This document shows positions 1 to 5,176 of a stretch of 6,997 bases of DNA, piece by piece. The first letter of the stretch is position 1. Each line of letters opens with the position of its first letter. The stretch lies in contig JAQVLS010000083.1 of the NCBI GenBank assembly GCA_028704035.1, positions 1-6,997 of the forward strand, read 5' to 3'. Source of the DNA: Desulfotomaculaceae bacterium (lineage in GTDB: Bacteria > Bacillota > Desulfotomaculia > Desulfotomaculales > Pelotomaculaceae). The position numbers were made by a program, and so were the translations under genes. The notes below the pieces were generated by a model. That model made no database searches. It had not been told where the DNA came from and was given only the letters and a program-made list of their open reading frames with translations.

Positions 1-6
1 CTAGGT

Positions 7-12
7 TATAAT
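7..12 (+). promoter_or_regulatory. Possible -10 element of a truncated promoter
   Basis: TATAAT at 7-12 is a perfect match to the vegetative -10 hexamer and lies about 75 bases upstream of the best ribosome binding site of the first gene. The matching -35 element would lie outside the window, so the promoter cannot be confirmed. The surrounding sequence is AT-rich, where chance matches are common. Confidence 0.3.
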
Positions 13-72
13 ATCTTGTGATTGGCCTGAGTGGCTAAACAATTAATTATTGAAAAGCAAATAATTTTATCA

Positions 73-79
73 AGAGGTG
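73..79 (+). promoter_or_regulatory. Strong ribosome binding site for a start at 87 that is now out of frame
   Basis: AGAGGTG at 73-79 sits 7 bases before ATG 87. That ATG reads only M-K-G-I before TGA at 99-101. The frame of the following gene is open from 91 and reads K-V-F-D-S-W-T-Q-L-T-G up to its first ATG at 136, which has no ribosome binding site. Removing one A from the AAA at 90-92 would join this ATG to the gene and give M-K-V-F-D-S-W. This site therefore probably marks the ancestral start. Confidence 0.6.
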
Positions 80-135
80 CAGATTCATGAAAGGTATTTG
101 ATTCATGGACACAGCTGACAGGCCTGGCAAAGCCG

Positions 136-960
136 ATGTTTTCGCTTTTAGAACAAAATAAAACGCGGGAAATATATATTGCTGCTTTGAAAAAATATGA
201 TTTGAATAAAGCCGGGATGAATACCGAGACCGGTGAAGTGCTAATCTATTTTAACTTTCCGCAGGCCTTACCGAAAGAAATAAACAGTTTGCTGCCTGGC
301 TTGCTGAAGCAAACCGGCTGGACCTGGCGGATTAACCAGGAAACTAATTTGGAGGCGCTAAAATTGAAGTTGGCGGAAATACTGCCGGAAGGAGTTTCGC
401 TTCTTAAAGAGCCGTCAATTCAACGGGGAGAAAACAAAGTAAAAATAAAGGTCATGTCGGCAGGTGAGCCGGAGCAGCGCGAGTGGCAAAAAATAATGGT
501 GGATTTTAATAATGTGACAGGATGGAGATTTGAGGTGCAGACAGAAACCCCGGCTGCTATAAAAGGAATGCCAAAAACAACCGGCGGCAAAATGGAGATT
601 AATACCGCGTTCAACTATATCAAAAACAGGCTTAAAGCTGAAGGGGCGGAAATATATAAAACATCATTAGTGGAAGGCTCTATCCGGGTTCAATTTGTCA
701 CACCTCAGGCGGCTGAGCCGTATAAAAAGGCGTTGAACAAGCTTGAAAAGGAAACCGGATATGCTATCAGCGTACATCCGGAGCCCAACGCCTCTGCGCT
801 GTTTCAAAAAGTGAGTAGCATTGTGCCGGTTAAGAAGAATCCCAGCTTATTTAAAGACAGGCGGGAAATTAAAATAGTGGTTGATGGGCCGATAGATGAG
901 GAAACTAAACATAAATTAGAGCGATTTTTTACAGAAACGGGATATAAGGTTTTAGAATAG
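136..960 (+). CDS. Hypothetical protein with four beta-helix TG[WY] units; probable 5' frameshift
   Basis: I do not recognise this 274-aa protein. No signal peptide or membrane segment is visible, so it is probably cytoplasmic, and it is rich in Lys and Glu. It contains four similar units, each a hydrophobic strand, a charged helix and a T-G-W/Y turn followed by another strand: about residues 33-72 (T60-G61-W62), 101-136 (T118-G119-W120), 181-217 (T207-G208-Y209) and 243-274 (T268-G269-Y270). Small alpha/beta domains of this sort would suit nucleic-acid or protein binding, but that is inference. ATG 136 has no Shine-Dalgarno site. The frame is open back to 91 with plausible coding sequence, and a strong site precedes ATG 87 one base out of frame, so the true N-terminus is probably about 15 residues longer. 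Codon use is more AT-rich than in the operon from 1599, and the gene is separated from it by mobile-element debris, so it is probably not part of that system. It could be the remnant of a larger protein. Confidence 0.7.
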   Translation: MFSLLEQNKTREIYIAALKKYDLNKAGMNTETGEVLIYFNFPQALPKEINSLLPGLLKQTGWTWRINQETNLEALKLKLAEILPEGVSLLKEPSIQRGENKVKIKVMSAGEPEQREWQKIMVDFNNVTGWRFEVQTETPAAIKGMPKTTGGKMEINTAFNYIKNRLKAEGAEIYKTSLVEGSIRVQFVTPQAAEPYKKALNKLEKETGYAISVHPEPNASALFQKVSSIVPVKKNPSLFKDRREIKIVVDGPIDEETKHKLERFFTETGYKVLE

Positions 961-1239
961 TTGCCCATGCCGCCCGCTGGGTTGTCAAGGGGGTTGTCAA
1001 GGGGACGGGGTTGTTGACAACATTTCCAATTCAAGGTAAACTTGACGATCCTACTCGACTTCCTCTATCTCCAGGCGCACCCTGCCTGGCGACTGCAATG
1101 GTCAGCGAGTTAATGTTTCTCTATCCCCAATATTATTGGATTATTAATAAATTGGTTGTAAATATAGGGATAATCTATTTCGGCGGTAGGGCTAGCCGCC
1201 AGGCACTCTACGCCGTGTTCATCCAGGGCAACAACATAA
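961..1239. other. Intergenic stretch with repeats and no convincing gene
   Basis: This stretch separates the first gene from the transposase remnant. It holds the GTTGTCAA repeat at 979-1021, a short dyad TCAAG-5-CTTGA at 1031-1045, and a perfect 6-bp hairpin CCAGGC/GCCTGG at 1071-1089 with a 7-base loop. The hairpin has no T-run on either side and is not a convincing intrinsic terminator. A minus-strand frame at 1110-1265 is listed separately. The reading frame open on the + strand at 1011-1250 has no ribosome binding site and a composition unlike a real protein. Confidence 0.5.
979..1021. repeat. Tandem plus inverted GTTGTCAA repeat with GGGGACGGGG loop (REP-like)
   Basis: The 12-mer GGGTTGTCAAGG occurs twice in perfect tandem, at 979-990 and 991-1002. 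The second copy's GTTGTCAA (993-1000) pairs with TTGACAAC at 1014-1021 around a 13-base G-rich loop containing GGGGACGGGG. From memory, short dyads with GGGGACGG cores are dispersed between genes of many Clostridia, where some are thought to be mobilised by Y1/IS200-like transposases; I cannot check copy number here. No such transposase is in the window. Confidence 0.55.
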
Positions 1240-1265
1240 TCTGGATCTAAGGGTGATGGAATCAT
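1110..1265 (-). CDS. Doubtful 51-aa minus-strand ORF
   Basis: On the minus strand a frame runs from ATG 1265 to TAA 1110. It begins M-I-P-S-P-L-D-P-D-Y-V-V-A-L-D-E-H-G and continues through a short Ile/Tyr/Asn-rich stretch. The first half has balanced, protein-like composition, and the + strand reading of the same DNA looks worse. No good ribosome binding site precedes the ATG, no family is recognised, and the frame partly overlaps the open 5' extension of the transposase remnant. It may be a fragment of a decayed gene or chance. Confidence 0.2.
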   Translation of the reverse strand: MIPSPLDPDYVVALDEHGVECLAASPTAEIDYPYIYNQFINNPIILGIEKH

Positions 1266-1515
1266 TTTTCACAAAACATCGGTCTTACGCGAACGCCAGG
1301 TGAAACGCATTAAAAAGGGGGTAAAAGAACACGGCGAGTCGTTCGTAATCCATAAAAACAGGGGCCGGAAACCTCCACATGCTTTAACTGATGAAATCCG
1401 AAACTTGGTGGTTGAGCATAAAATCAGAGAAATTCTATGTCATACCAATATTATCCTGCGGATAGCTCAAAATGATAAAAAACAGATTAAGCCAATGATG
1501 TGGCAATGGTGGTGA
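1240..1515 (+). pseudogene. Truncated IS transposase, HTH-like N-terminal fragment
   Basis: The frame is open from 1240; a GTG at 1300 is the only obvious start in it, with no ribosome binding site. From about 1282 it reads V-L-R-E-R-Q-V-K-R-I-K-K-G, then an H-K-N-R-G-R-K-P-P-H motif and A-L-T-D-E-I-R-N-L-V-V-E. This pattern of a recognition helix (R-Q-V-x-R-x-x-K), a basic H-x-x-R-G-R-x-x linker and a second helix is typical of N-terminal DNA-binding regions of IS transposases such as the ISNCY/IS1202-like group. Similarity stops near 1434. The last 27 codons are unlike a transposase and read through a repeat-like sequence to TGA. The N-terminal start and the whole DDE catalytic domain are missing, so it cannot encode an active transposase. 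The exact IS family is a guess. Confidence 0.7.
1439..1476. repeat. Degenerate dyad repeat, possibly a MITE-like element fragment
   Basis: TATCC-TGC-GGATA at 1452-1464 is a perfect 5-bp stem with a 3-base loop. It is flanked at a distance by GTCAT (1439-1443) and ATGAT (1472-1476), giving an imperfect larger dyad. The arrangement of outer TCAT/ATGA-type ends, a CCTGCGGAT centre and GCTCAAAATGA resembles widely dispersed bacterial intergenic elements with GCTCAGAATGAC ends. It begins where the transposase similarity ends, which suggests it was inserted into or joined to the remnant. The match is by eye and weak. Confidence 0.3.
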
Positions 1516-1542
1516 AAATTTAAAAAAGAGAAGGATAATCTA

Positions 1543-1574
1543 TTGCTATTGAAGAATGACAACATATTCTGTCA
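1543..1574 (+). promoter_or_regulatory. Candidate promoter and operator dyad of the ATPase operon
   Basis: The operon should be transcribed from the roughly 80-base gap before 1599. The best hexamers I see are TTGCTA (1543-1548) and TATTCT (1565-1570) with a 16-base spacer, each matching consensus at 4 of 6. Two overlapping dyads cover the -10 region: AGAAT/ATTCT (1553-1557 and 1566-1570) and TGACA/TGTCA (1557-1561 and 1570-1574), each with an 8-base gap, as an operator would. Neither call is strong, and no known regulator motif is clearly matched. Confidence 0.25.
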
Positions 1575-1598
1575 AATTTCCGGGGGTGTTTTAAATAT

Positions 1599-2393
1599 AT
1601 GTCGAAGACGCTTGATGAATTTCTGGACCAAACGCTGCAGGAAGACTTTAAAAGCCTTAACAATACTCACCGCAGTATGGCAAATGTAGTCAGGCGGATG
1701 AAAACAGCAGTTGACCGGGGCAACATGGAAGCCCTGCAGCAGGCTCTGGCCCGCTACGGAGAATTTCTGGACAGACAGCAGGAAACACTGCGGGGCTTAC
1801 AGGAGGAACTGCCGTTTTTCGACCTGCAGGTTTATCTGCAAGAAGAATTTCACCGGGGTTTTATGGAAGCCCTGGCGGCGGAGGGTTTGGCCGTTGAAGC
1901 AGAATACCCGGTTTACGAAGTCCTTCCCTTTAAAGTGCGGGCGCTGCCGGAAAAAGAGATGGTCACCATTGACGACCGTGTCTGCCGCAACCTGCGCCCC
2001 GGCGTCCTGGCCGCGCATTTGAAGAAAAGCATTGAACGTTTAAACGCGGCTTCTTTCGACACCCAACGTTTTCTCCAGTCCCTGGCGGCGGCATACGATA
2101 CAGAAATGGCCAAACAGATTGCCAGGACCAAGATTGATGTCAGCGAGCAGGAAGTTCTACTGAAAGATGTCTATAACATCCTTACTCCTTTACCGCGGCA
2201 AAAACGTGATTATCCAGCGCAGTTATTTGCCTTCGATTTGCACAGGGTCCTGAAAAGCGGCTGTTTGAACGCGTCGGACGGCAGGAAGCTCTGGCTGGGT
2301 AATGTGCGTAACATTAGGCAGGCCATGGTGGTCCTGGACGCCCAGGGGCAGGCACAGCGCTTTGGTGTGATGAAGTTTTATAAGGAGGGATAG
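1599..2393 (+). CDS. Unrecognised 264-aa protein, first gene of the ATPase-helicase operon
   Basis: I do not recognise a family. The N-terminal 70 residues are helical and charged (rich in Q, E, R and L), and could form a coiled coil or helical bundle. The middle, about residues 94-135, reads as strands: Y-P-V-Y-E-V-L-P-F-K-V-R, then V-T-I-D-D-R and L-R-P, giving a mixed alpha/beta core. A long helical stretch at about 137-195 is followed by a short mixed C-terminal region to residue 264. There is no signal peptide, membrane helix, P-loop or evident catalytic motif. ATG 1599 is preceded by GGGGGTG (1582-1588) at a 10-base spacing. The gene ends 3 bases before the first ATPase, and the next ribosome binding site lies inside its last codons, so the two are translationally coupled. 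It is probably a dedicated partner, adaptor or substrate-recognition subunit of the ATPases; this is inferred only from context. Confidence 0.85.
   Translation: MSKTLDEFLDQTLQEDFKSLNNTHRSMANVVRRMKTAVDRGNMEALQQALARYGEFLDRQQETLRGLQEELPFFDLQVYLQEEFHRGFMEALAAEGLAVEAEYPVYEVLPFKVRALPEKEMVTIDDRVCRNLRPGVLAAHLKKSIERLNAASFDTQRFLQSLAAAYDTEMAKQIARTKIDVSEQEVLLKDVYNILTPLPRQKRDYPAQLFAFDLHRVLKSGCLNASDGRKLWLGNVRNIRQAMVVLDAQGQAQRFGVMKFYKEG
2382..2388 (+). promoter_or_regulatory. Ribosome binding site that fixes the TTG start of the first ATPase
   Basis: AAGGAGG at 2382-2388 is a full match to the anti-Shine-Dalgarno sequence. It lies in the last codons of the upstream gene, 8 bases before TTG 2397. It makes TTG the natural start and couples translation of the two genes. 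Confidence 0.75.
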
Positions 2394-2396
2394 GAT

Positions 2397-3614
2397 TTGG
2401 AGCCGGCATTCAGGGAATCAGCGTTGGAAAGCCTGAGACGCGGGGAGCCGCCGCTGGATCTGCGGACCCTTAAGTCAATCACGCTAGGAGAGCAAGAGGG
2501 TATCTGGCATTTCTGGAGGGACTATTATTTGGACGATTATATCGCTTGCGGCGGCAGCAAAGTGAAATTTCTCACCGGAAAGCCGGGCTCTGGTAAGACG
2601 CACGCTCTCCTCCTGCTGCTGGAAGAAGCCCGACAGCTGGGCTATGTCACATTTTTTGCAAGTGCCCGCCACATGCGTTTGAATAAGTTTGACTCGATCT
2701 ACCAGGCCGTGTTGGAAGCAGTGGATGTGGAATCCCTGGTGTCATCTTACTGCGCTAATGTAATAAGGAGTCTGGGTTATGAGCCTGTGCAGCTTAATCC
2801 GGAGCAGGATTTCTTTACCTGGGCGCAGGCGCGGGGCCGGGCGCCGGACAGTTTGCGGCGCGAGATTCAGGAAAAGCTTGACGAGCTTTACCTGGATAGA
2901 AAATTAAACCATAACTTTGCGCTGGCGTTTACCCAGCTCTGTGCTCATCACCTGGGCTCGCGCCGGCTGGCGGATGAGCAGAAGGAAACCCTGCAGGAAT
3001 GGCTGAAAGGCAGGCCCTTGCCGGCCAGGTCTTTGAAGCCTTTGAAAATTTTTACACGCATTGATAAATATAACGCCAGGCATATGATGGCGTCTTTTCT
3101 CCATTTGCTGCGACTCTGCGGTCGCCCGGGACTTTGCGCGGTGGTTGATGATCTAAACGCGTTGCTGGAGCGCGGGACTGTAGGGCGGGCGCTCTACGGC
3201 AAGGCCGCCCGTAACGAGGTCTTCGAAAGCCTGCGCCAACTGGTGGATGATTTTGCCGGATTCGCGGGGGCATTTTTTGTCTTTGCCGGGCGGAATGAAT
3301 TGATTCATGACGCAAAGGGTGGGTTTATATCCTACACTGCCCTGTGGATGCGTATTCGGAACGAAGTATCGGGTCAGTGTCCCAATAAATTTGCCGATCT
3401 TTTCAACCAGGATCATTTGGTGAAGGAAATCTTCACCGGCGAAACCTGCCTGGAACTGCAGCAGAAGATAAACGAAGTATTAGGTTGCAACTCCGGTATC
3501 CGGCAGGAGGATTTTCACTGCCTGGTGGAGAGCGTCAGTATGCTTTCACCGGTGCGGCGGGTGATAGAGGCTATTGTAAACCAATGTGACGGGGGAGGTA
3601 TAGATGATGGGTAA
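2397..3614 (+). CDS. P-loop ATPase, DUF2791 / BrxC-BrxD-like, with Asp-Asp Walker B
   Basis: This is a 405-aa P-loop NTPase. Walker A is G-K-P-G-S-G-K-T at residues 61-68. A long, mostly helical insert of about 180 residues separates it from the Walker B strand G-L-C-A-V-V-D-D-L at 245-253. A sensor-like strand F-F-V-F-A-G-R-N follows at 283-290, and helices fill the C-terminus. The spacing, the roughly 400-aa length and the companion ATPase fit the DUF2791 family, known as the ATP-binding proteins of BREX and related loci. By that analogy it would couple ATP binding or hydrolysis to assembly on DNA in the cytoplasm; the substrate is unknown. Walker B ends Asp251-Asp252 where active ATPases usually have Asp-Glu, so hydrolysis may be weak or lost. 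The start is TTG with AAGGAGG 8 bases upstream, 3 bases after the previous stop. The 3' end overlaps the next gene by 11 bases, or 8 if that gene starts at 3607. Confidence 0.85.
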   Translation: MEPAFRESALESLRRGEPPLDLRTLKSITLGEQEGIWHFWRDYYLDDYIACGGSKVKFLTGKPGSGKTHALLLLLEEARQLGYVTFFASARHMRLNKFDSIYQAVLEAVDVESLVSSYCANVIRSLGYEPVQLNPEQDFFTWAQARGRAPDSLRREIQEKLDELYLDRKLNHNFALAFTQLCAHHLGSRRLADEQKETLQEWLKGRPLPARSLKPLKIFTRIDKYNARHMMASFLHLLRLCGRPGLCAVVDDLNALLERGTVGRALYGKAARNEVFESLRQLVDDFAGFAGAFFVFAGRNELIHDAKGGFISYTALWMRIRNEVSGQCPNKFADLFNQDHLVKEIFTGETCLELQQKINEVLGCNSGIRQEDFHCLVESVSMLSPVRRVIEAIVNQCDGGGIDDG

Positions 3615-4863
3615 TTTTGCAGCCAGGCAGATCATTGAGTATCTGCGTTCCGGCGTCTCCTCCCGCAGCTTAAGCGCCATTTTTTCATACGGCCGGGAGG
3701 CTGCGTGCGAGCGTGTGGAGCGCGAACTGGAAAGTGTGCGACAGGACGGCGGCGCTCATTCCCTGGTGGTCAAGGGCAACTTTGGCAATGGTAAAACGCA
3801 TTTTTTAAATATTATCGCCCATAAGGCAGAAGAGATGAATTTTGCCATTAGTTTTGTGCCGCTCTCCAAGGAAACTCCCTTCGACAAAATGGACCGCTTG
3901 TACCGCAGGGCGGCGACCGGACTGTGCCTGCCGGGCTGCTCCCAACCCGGCTTTGTACCTATGCTGGAAAAGCTGCAGGCGGACAGTGAGCCGGCCGAAG
4001 AGTTACTGAACTATGCTGCCCATAACCTGCACCCGAAACTTGAGGCAGTGCTGAAAAACTACCTGTATGGCAGCGGTGACGCATACAACCAGCATATCCT
4101 GGCCAGCGACATGGCCGGTGACTTTATTCCCTACGCGCAGCTCAAATCCATTCATCGCCTGAATTTTGGCAAACCTCTGGCGCTAACGCCTTTCAAGGTC
4201 AAAGAAAACACCTTTGATTATTTCCGCTTTTTATCCCGCTTAATCCGGGCTGCGGGCTATGCCGGGTGGGTAATTCTTTTCGATGAGTTTGAACAGTTGA
4301 TGTACCTGGGTATTATGGCCAGATCCAACGCCTATCTGAACGCCGCCCGCTTTATGTCCCCGTCATTTGGCTTGACGGGAACCTATTCTGTATTTTCAGC
4401 CTCATCCAACCTTTGGCCGGAATTAATCTGGAAGCAAAAAAATAGTGACTACGATATTGTGCCGCAGAAACTGGTGGCTAAAGGGAGGCAGTATGACATT
4501 CCCACGGTGCGGGAAGTTTTCAACAGTCTTTTAAAAGAAACCCTCTTTCTTGATACTATTTCTACTTTCGACATCCGCCGTATGCTCCAGGCTGTGCGAG
4601 AGCAACATGCCCTGGCCTACGATTGGCAAGCCCAGGAGGATATCAGCCAGGCCACGGCAGGCCTGTCTGCAGACAAGCCCCTGCGTACAGTAATCCGGAC
4701 TGTAGTGGAGTACCTGGACCTGCAGTATCTTTACGGCGGCAGCCAGCAGGTTGCCTCAGAGATGCCGGAGGAGCTCCTGCCGGGTGATGAGAGGAAAGGA
4801 CAGGAGAAGATTGAAGATTATGAGGAAGAGTGTTGTATTGCCCCGATGATTGACGTTAAATAG
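3604..4863 (+). CDS. P-loop ATPase, DUF2791 / BrxD-like, with intact Walker A and B
   Basis: This 419-aa protein is the second ATPase of the pair and the more typical DUF2791 member. The N-terminus (A-A-R-Q-I-I-E-Y-L-R-S-G-V, then a helix leading to A-H-S-L-V-V-K-G) matches the layout I know from BrxD-like proteins. Walker A is G-N-F-G-N-G-K-T at residues 58-65. Walker B is W-V-I-L-F-D-E-F-E at 222-230, with the catalytic pair D227-E228. A sensor-like strand Y-S-V-F-S-A-S-S-N ends at N269. The tail from about 385 is acidic (E-E-L-L, D-E-R-K, E-D-Y-E-E-E) and may be a flexible docking segment. The gene overlaps the first ATPase. GGGGGAGGT at 3591-3599 precedes ATG 3604 and ATG 3607; spacing favours 3607 slightly. 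It is likely the active ATPase of a two-ATPase complex, acting on DNA or on a partner protein. The DNA role is inferred from BREX-like families. Confidence 0.88.
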   Translation: MMGNFAARQIIEYLRSGVSSRSLSAIFSYGREAACERVERELESVRQDGGAHSLVVKGNFGNGKTHFLNIIAHKAEEMNFAISFVPLSKETPFDKMDRLYRRAATGLCLPGCSQPGFVPMLEKLQADSEPAEELLNYAAHNLHPKLEAVLKNYLYGSGDAYNQHILASDMAGDFIPYAQLKSIHRLNFGKPLALTPFKVKENTFDYFRFLSRLIRAAGYAGWVILFDEFEQLMYLGIMARSNAYLNAARFMSPSFGLTGTYSVFSASSNLWPELIWKQKNSDYDIVPQKLVAKGRQYDIPTVREVFNSLLKETLFLDTISTFDIRRMLQAVREQHALAYDWQAQEDISQATAGLSADKPLRTVIRTVVEYLDLQYLYGGSQQVASEMPEELLPGDERKGQEKIEDYEEECCIAPMIDVK

Positions 4864-4986
4864 GCTGTTAGACGCCGGGTAATCTGGCAAATCGCCTTGG
4901 CGCTGTTCCATATAAAGGTATGAACTCATTTCAATAATACATGTTTGATTCGCTGCAAAAAAGTGCGATTTTTTGGTTTTGTGCGC

Positions 4987-5023
4987 TATATAGTGGATTG
5001 GATTTAATTGCTCACACTATATA
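4987..5023. repeat. 9-bp perfect inverted repeat in the operon spacer
   Basis: TATATAGTG (4987-4995) and CACTATATA (5015-5023) are exact reverse complements separated by 19 AT-rich bases. The arms could bind a dimeric regulator or form a hairpin in RNA. No T-run follows, so it is not an intrinsic terminator. Confidence 0.5.
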
Positions 5024-5024
5024 C

Positions 5025-5064
5025 ATTCTGCTACAGGCAGAGACAAGGGTTTATGCAGCAGAAT
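5025..5064. repeat. 8-bp perfect inverted repeat next to the first dyad
   Basis: ATTCTGCT (5025-5032) and AGCAGAAT (5057-5064) are exact reverse complements around 24 bases. This dyad begins two bases after the previous one ends, so the spacer carries two consecutive potential stem-loops upstream of the helicase gene. Confidence 0.45.
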
Positions 5065-5088
5065 CGTGTTTAATCTTGCGACAGCAGA

Positions 5089-5116
5089 TTGAAAACCAGG
5101 CTTCAGGGGTTATCTG
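5089..5116 (+). promoter_or_regulatory. Weak candidate promoter for the helicase gene
   Basis: TTGAAA (5089-5094) and TATCTG (5111-5116) are separated by 16 bases and lie about 60 bases upstream of the helicase start. They match consensus at 5 of 6 and 4 of 6. The long spacer makes a separate helicase promoter reasonable, but the match alone is weak. Confidence 0.25.
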
Positions 5117-5160
5117 TTGTCCTTTGTCTTTTTTTGATTCCCTACTATACGACTTTCCCA

Positions 5161-5169
5161 AAAGGAGGG
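5161..5169 (+). promoter_or_regulatory. Ribosome binding site that fixes the TTG start of the helicase
   Basis: AAAGGAGGG at 5161-5169 lies 7 bases before TTG 5177. The frame has a stop at 5135-5137 and no ATG or GTG between that stop and 5177, so this TTG is the only well-supported start near the 5' end. Confidence 0.7.
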
Positions 5170-5176
5170 CGCCTTT

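Larger units (their letters stand above)
4864..5176. other. AT-rich intra-operon spacer of about 310 bases with two dyads and no convincing gene
   Basis: This spacer breaks an otherwise closely packed gene string. It contains A6-GTGCGA-T6 at 4957-4974, two successive inverted repeats (4987-5023 and 5025-5064), a possible promoter at 5089-5116 and the ribosome binding site of the helicase. The small + strand frame at 4941-5195 has no ribosome binding site, overlaps the helicase start and has an unlikely composition, so it is not called. No clear terminator follows the ATPase gene: CGCC-TT-GGCG near 4893 is short and has no T-run. Confidence 0.5.

Noticed and set aside
1071..1089. Hairpin CCAGGC/GCCTGG as a terminator
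   Set aside because: The stem is perfect, but no T-run follows on either strand.
1011..1250. 79-codon + strand frame
   Set aside because: It starts at a TTG inside the repeat, has no ribosome binding site and shows an unlikely composition; a minus-strand frame reads better over part of the same DNA.
1566..1577. Possible Spo0A box (TCTGTCAAAT)
   Set aside because: It is close to the TTTGTCRAA-type consensus but not a full match, and a single short near-match in AT-rich DNA is not informative.
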